This document shows positions 59,887-64,000 of a stretch of DNA of 64,000 bases, in pieces. Numbering within the stretch: the first letter of the stretch is position 1; each line of letters begins with the position of its first letter. The notes beneath the pieces are model-generated. The model was not told the origin of the DNA, did no database searches, and saw only the letters and a program-made list of their open reading frames with translations. The stretch lies in contig NZ_CP119989.1 in the NCBI RefSeq assembly GCF_029338555.1, positions 1,612,001-1,676,000 of the forward strand. Reading direction: 5' to 3'. This DNA comes from Halobaculum marinum. Lineage in GTDB: Archaea > Halobacteriota > Halobacteria > Halobacteriales > Haloferacaceae. Position numbers and translations under genes: made by a program.

Positions 59887-62001
59887 ATGAGTGACCAGAC
59901 CGAAAACGCGGATCATACCGCACCAGGGGAGGTGGCGAGCACGCACACGCTCGAGGAGCTCAGTGAGCAGTACAGGCGGTCGGTCCCCGGGGACCTCCGC
60001 GAGGCGAAGTCCTTCGAGTGGTACCTCGACGAACTGGTGGCCGACCCGCGCGTCGCGCGCAACGCCCACCAGCGCGTGGCCGACATGTTCGACCACTACG
60101 GCACGCGCTACGACGAAGACGCCGGCGTCGTCGAGTACCTGCTCGCCTCCGAGGACCCGTTACACGACGGCGAGAACACCTTCTACGGGCGGGAGGTGCA
60201 CGAGTCCATCCACGAGTTCGTGAACAAGGTGAAGTCCGGGGCGCGGGGCCTCGGTCCCGAGAAGCGCATCAAACTGCTGCTCGGGCCGGTCGGCTCCGGG
60301 AAGAGCCACTTCGACTGGCTCGTGCGGCGGTACTTCGAGGACTACACCCGCAGCGACGCCGGCCGGATGTACACGTTCCGCTGGACGGACCTGTGCTCCG
60401 TAATCGAGGACCAGGACCCCGCCGACGACACGGTTCGCTCGGCGATGAACCAGGACCCGCTCGTCCTCCTCCCGCAAGAACAGCGCGACGAGGTGATCGC
60501 GGCGATGAACGAGGCGCTCGACGCGCCGTACACCATCCGCAACGAGCAGAGCCTCGACCCGGCGTCCGGGTTCTACATGGACGAACTGCTCGCCCACTAC
60601 GAGGACGACCTCCAGCAGGTGCTGGAGAACCACGTCGAGGTCGTCCGGCTCGTCGCCGACGAGAACCAGCGCCGCTGCATCGAGACGTTCGAGCCGAAAG
60701 ACAAGAAGAACCAAGACGAGACGGAGCTGACGGGCGACGTCAACTACTCGAAGCTCGCGGTGTACGGCGAGAACGACCCCCGCGCGTTCGACTACGCCGG
60801 CGCGTTCTGTAACGCCAACCGCGGCATCTTCTCCGGTGAGGAACTGCTCAAACTCCAGCGGGAGTTCCTATACGACTTCCTCCACGCGAGCCAAGAGCAG
60901 ACGATCAAGCCGCGCAACAACCCGCGAATCGACATCGACCAGGTGATCGTCGGCCGGACGAACATGCCCGAGTACCGGGACAAGAAGGGCGACGAGAAGA
61001 TGGAGGCGTTCAACGACCGCACGAAGCGGATCGACTACCCGTACGTCCTCGAGTACGAGCAGGAGTCGGAGATCTACCGGAAGATGCTCCGCAACGCCGA
61101 CGTGCCCGACATCCACATCGAACCCCACGCCATGGAGATGGCGGGGCTGTTCGGCGTGCTCACCAGACTGGAGGAGCCGACCGACGAGTCCGTCTCGCTC
61201 ATCCAGAAGGCGAAGGCGTACAACGGCGAGATCGACGAGACCGACGAGATCGACGAGCGCAAACTCCGCGAGAACGGCGACCAGGTCGCCGACATCGCCG
61301 AGGGGATGGAGGGGGTCTCGGCCCGCTTCATCGGCGACGAGATCGCAGAGGCGATCATGGACTCGCGTCACCGCGGGCGCGGGTACCTCTCGCCGCTGGC
61401 GGTGTTCAAGCACTTCGAGGGCAACCTCGAGAACCACGGGTCGATCCCCGAGGAGAAACTCGACACCTACCACCGTTACCTCGAACTGGTGCGCGAGGAG
61501 TACCGCGAGCGCGCCATCGAAGACGTGCGCCACGCGCTGGCGTACGACCTCGACGAGATCCGCCGGCAGGGCGAGAAGTACATGGACCACGTGATGGCGT
61601 ACATCGACGACACGACCGTCGAAGACGACCTCACGGGCCGCGAGCAGGAGCCAGACGAGACGTTCCTGCGCTCGGTCGAGGAGAAGTTGGAGGTGCCCGG
61701 CGACCGCAAGGACGACTTCCGCCAGGAGGTCGCCAACTGGGTGAGTCGCCGCGCCCGCGAGGGGTCGAGCTTCGACCCGCAGAACAACGACCGCCTGCGC
61801 CGCGCCTTAGAGCGCAAGCTCTGGGAGGACAAGAAGCACAACATCAACTTCTCGGCGTTGGTGTCGGCGGGCGAACTCGACGACGACGAGCGCTCGGCGT
61901 GGGTGGACGCCCTCCGCGAACAGGGCTACTCCGAGGACGGCGCCCGCGAGGTGCTGGAGTTCGCGGGCGCGGAGGTCGCCAAGAGCGAGCTCGAGGACTG
62001 A
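59887..62001 (+). CDS. prkA: PrkA-family serine protein kinase (first of two)
   Basis: A 704-residue protein of the PrkA family, an AAA-type ATPase linked to a kinase-like end, used in bacterial stress and sporulation signalling. Walker A is GPVGSGKS (133-140). The region LKLQREFLYDFLHASQEQTIKPRNNPRIDIDQVIVGRTNMPEYRDKKGDEKMEAFNDRTKRIDYPYVLEYEQESEIYRKML is highly conserved PrkA sequence with the sensor Arg. The C-terminal half holds the SRHRGRGYLSPLAVFKHFEGNL and IEDVRHALAYD blocks. The stop and the next ATG are one base apart (TGAGATG), so both kinases are co-translated. Confidence 0.93.
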   Translation: MSDQTENADHTAPGEVASTHTLEELSEQYRRSVPGDLREAKSFEWYLDELVADPRVARNAHQRVADMFDHYGTRYDEDAGVVEYLLASEDPLHDGENTFYGREVHESIHEFVNKVKSGARGLGPEKRIKLLLGPVGSGKSHFDWLVRRYFEDYTRSDAGRMYTFRWTDLCSVIEDQDPADDTVRSAMNQDPLVLLPQEQRDEVIAAMNEALDAPYTIRNEQSLDPASGFYMDELLAHYEDDLQQVLENHVEVVRLVADENQRRCIETFEPKDKKNQDETELTGDVNYSKLAVYGENDPRAFDYAGAFCNANRGIFSGEELLKLQREFLYDFLHASQEQTIKPRNNPRIDIDQVIVGRTNMPEYRDKKGDEKMEAFNDRTKRIDYPYVLEYEQESEIYRKMLRNADVPDIHIEPHAMEMAGLFGVLTRLEEPTDESVSLIQKAKAYNGEIDETDEIDERKLRENGDQVADIAEGMEGVSARFIGDEIAEAIMDSRHRGRGYLSPLAVFKHFEGNLENHGSIPEEKLDTYHRYLELVREEYRERAIEDVRHALAYDLDEIRRQGEKYMDHVMAYIDDTTVEDDLTGREQEPDETFLRSVEEKLEVPGDRKDDFRQEVANWVSRRAREGSSFDPQNNDRLRRALERKLWEDKKHNINFSALVSAGELDDDERSAWVDALREQGYSEDGAREVLEFAGAEVAKSELED

Positions 62002-62002
62002 G

Positions 62003-64000
62003 ATGGTCGACTACCTCGCGCGCGCCGACGAGGCGCTCGACGGCGCCTACGACCCGCCCCGCTCGCTGGCGGAGTTCGTCGACCTCGCGTTCGAACGGCC
62101 GGGCGTCACCAGCCACGCCGCCAAGTACCTCCTGTCTGCCGTCGAGTCGATGGGCACCCGCACGGTGGTCGAGGAGGCCGTCGAGCGCGAGCGCTACCGC
62201 TTCTTCGACGACCCCGCTAACGACGGCGAGCACGCAGTGCTCGGCAACACGGGCGTGCTCAACGCGTTCGTCGACGACCTCCGCACCGTCGCCGCCGGGC
62301 GCGGCAAAGAAGAGAAGATCCACTGGTTCGACGGCCCGACCGCCACGGGCAAGTCCGAGTTGAAGCGGTGTCTGATCAACGGCCTCCGCGCGTACTCGAA
62401 GACGGAGGCCGGGCGTCGCTACACCGTCGAGTGGAACATCGCCGCCCGCGAGGACGAGCGGAGCCTCAGCTACGCCACCGACGACGACGCCGACGACGAC
62501 TGGTACGAGTCGCCGGTGCAGTCGAACCCGCTGGCGGTGTTTCCCGGCGAGGTGCGCGACGAGTTGGTCGCCGCACTCAACGAGACGCACGACGAGCACA
62601 TCCCCGTCCGCGCGGAGTCGGGACTCGACCCGTTCAGCCGCGAGGCGTTCGACATCCTCGAAGAGCGCTACCGTCGCGCGGGCCGGCGCGACCTGTTCTC
62701 GGCGACGACCGACCGACGCCACCTCCGGGTGAAGAACTACGTCGTCGACGTGGGCGCCGGTATCGGCGTCCTCCACGCCGAAGACGACGGGAGTCCCAAA
62801 GAGCGCCTCGTCGGCTCGTGGATGCCAGGGATGCTCCGCGAGTTGAACTCCCGGGGGCGCAAGGACCCCCGCGCGTTCAGTTACGACGGCGTGCTCTCGC
62901 AGGGGAACGGCCTCGTCACCGTCGTCGAGGACGCCAGCCAGCACGCGGATCTGCTGCGGAAGCTGCTGAACGTCCCCGACGAAAAGCGCGTGAAGTTGGA
63001 CAAAGGGATCGGGATGGACCTGGACACGCAACTGGTCGTCATCTCGAATCCGGATCTGGACGCCGAGTTGGAGCAGTTCGCCGACCGGAACGACCGCGAC
63101 CCACTGAAGGCGCTCAAGCGCCGCCTCGACCGCCACGAGTTCCGGTACCTCACCAGCGTCTCGCTGGAGACGGAGCTGATCCACCGCGAGTTGACCGACG
63201 AGACGACCGTCTGGGCCGACCTCGTCGACGCGCCAGACCCGGAGACGGCACACGAACAGCTCCGCGAGCGGATGGCACAGCCGCTGTCGGTCCGGATGCG
63301 CGACGACCGCGGGCGCACCCGGGACCGCGAACTCGCACCCCACGCGCTGGAGGCGGCGGCGACGTACGCCGTCGTCAGCCGCCTCGACGCCGAAGACCTC
63401 CCGAACTCCATCGGGCTGGTCGACAAGGCGCTGCTGTTCGACAGCGGCGTCATCAGGGACGGCGAGGAGCGCGTCGCCGCCGACGCGTTCGACTTCGACG
63501 GCGAGGACGGGCGCCACGGCATCCCCGTCACCTACACGCGCGACACCATCGCCGACCTGCTCCACGAGGAGACCGACCGGGTCCACCCCGAGTTGCCCGT
63601 CGAGGACGTGCTCACGCCCGAGGACGTGCTCCACGCGATGGCCGAGGGGCTTGCGACGGCGCCGGTGTTCTCGCGGGCCGAAATCGCCGAGTACGAGAGC
63701 CGGCTGGCGACGGTGAAAGCCCACGTGTTCGAGTTGCAGGAGGCGGACGTGCTCGACGCCGTCCTCGCGGACAAGGGCGTCGCCGAGGAGACCGTCGAGG
63801 AGTACGTCGAACACGTGTTCGCGTGGGACGGCGACGAGCAGGTCGCGACCGACCACGGCGCGGTCGACCCCGACCCACTCCTGATGAAGGTGTTCGAGAC
63901 GGAGCACCTCGGTCGCTTCGACGACGACGACTACGAGGGCAACGAGCCCGCCGAGGCCGTGACGACGTTCCGCCGGGAGACGGTGATCACGGCGCTGAAC
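62003..64000 (+). CDS. PrkA-like kinase, second gene (cut by window end)
   Basis: 666 codons remain open to the window end. It starts MVDYLARADEALDGAYDPPRSLAEFVDLAF. Walker A is GPTATGKS (111-118), followed by SELKRCLINGLRAYSK. Later blocks, WMPGMLRELNSRGRKDPRAFSYDGVLSQGNGLVTVVEDASQHADLLRKLLNVPDEKRVKLDKGIGMDLDTQLVVISNPDLDAELEQF, match the PrkA-type AAA second half, with VVISNPD near the sensor 1 position. It lies directly behind the first PrkA gene, and in haloarchaea such a pair is followed by YeaH/UPF0229 and SpoVR genes, which would be beyond this window. The last visible codons are RRETVITALN. Confidence 0.85.
   Translation, partial: MVDYLARADEALDGAYDPPRSLAEFVDLAFERPGVTSHAAKYLLSAVESMGTRTVVEEAVERERYRFFDDPANDGEHAVLGNTGVLNAFVDDLRTVAAGRGKEEKIHWFDGPTATGKSELKRCLINGLRAYSKTEAGRRYTVEWNIAAREDERSLSYATDDDADDDWYESPVQSNPLAVFPGEVRDELVAALNETHDEHIPVRAESGLDPFSREAFDILEERYRRAGRRDLFSATTDRRHLRVKNYVVDVGAGIGVLHAEDDGSPKERLVGSWMPGMLRELNSRGRKDPRAFSYDGVLSQGNGLVTVVEDASQHADLLRKLLNVPDEKRVKLDKGIGMDLDTQLVVISNPDLDAELEQFADRNDRDPLKALKRRLDRHEFRYLTSVSLETELIHRELTDETTVWADLVDAPDPETAHEQLRERMAQPLSVRMRDDRGRTRDRELAPHALEAAATYAVVSRLDAEDLPNSIGLVDKALLFDSGVIRDGEERVAADAFDFDGEDGRHGIPVTYTRDTIADLLHEETDRVHPELPVEDVLTPEDVLHAMAEGLATAPVFSRAEIAEYESRLATVKAHVFELQEADVLDAVLADKGVAEETVEEYVEHVFAWDGDEQVATDHGAVDPDPLLMKVFETEHLGRFDDDDYEGNEPAEAVTTFRRETVITALN

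Overview
The window is from a high-GC haloarchaeon (class Halobacteria). The proteins are rich in Asp and Glu. The ribosomal-protein, RNA-polymerase and enolase gene order is the archaeal one. There are archaeal proteasome subunits, an archaellin, MptE, isopentenyl phosphate kinase and many short conserved haloarchaeal proteins. Gene content resembles Haloferacales, but I cannot fix the genus. I see no insertion sequence, prophage, integrase or CRISPR array, so this reads as conserved core chromosome.

Layout. 1-560: end of a succinate dehydrogenase operon (sdhC, sdhD). 700-3310: a divergent pair, an AstE/aspartoacylase-like zinc hydrolase and a RimK ligase fused to a RimB-like retropepsin domain. 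3380-7190: a small acidic protein, one archaellin, an AlkA-type glycosylase and a fused 3-hydroxyacyl-CoA dehydrogenase/enoyl-CoA hydratase. 7430-12500: a methyltransferase, BolA, a MOSC protein, a second-type proteasome alpha subunit, a DUF1508 protein, a tautomerase and a secreted nuclease lipoprotein. 12700-15160: a chemotaxis transducer. 15180-16740: thyA-folA. 16800-24270: metallo-beta-lactamase-fold enzymes, a cupin, superoxide dismutase, an MFS transporter, a DJ-1/PfpI protein and photolyase. 24390-27070: an F420-type oxidoreductase, a winged-helix regulator and a proteasome beta subunit. 27160-30690: MptE, a dihydropteroate synthase-like protein, a Cys-rich protein and TrmJ. 31570-36570: GltX, an aldehyde dehydrogenase and a PAS-GAF histidine kinase.

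36670-42970 is the classical information-processing block: tRNA-Ser(GCU), rps13, rps4, rps11, rpoD, tRNA-Leu(CAG), rpl18e, rpl13, rps9, rpoN, rpoK, eno and rps2. It is tightly packed with overlapping or abutting stops and starts, and each tRNA leads a sub-block. 43780-45540 holds mevalonate kinase and isopentenyl phosphate kinase, which are two steps of isoprenoid synthesis for archaeal lipids. 46540-50360 pairs an RNase Z-type hydrolase with an Lhr-type helicase. 50410-59480 has a PH-domain pair, a LarA-type racemase, a Dna2-type nuclease-helicase with a divergent uncharacterised partner, a lipoprotein, UPF0179 and DUF5820. 59880-64000 holds two tandem PrkA-family kinases, the second cut by the window end.

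The signals I find most worth checking are four. A 16-bp dyad CTAAA-N6-TTTAG sits upstream of both proteasome genes although they lie 16 kb apart. A polyglutamate-type ligase and a retropepsin domain are fused in one chain. An uncharacterised protein divergent from dna2 has a layout reminiscent of the thiopeptide-type elimination domain. The leader of the tandem PrkA kinases is rich in dyads.
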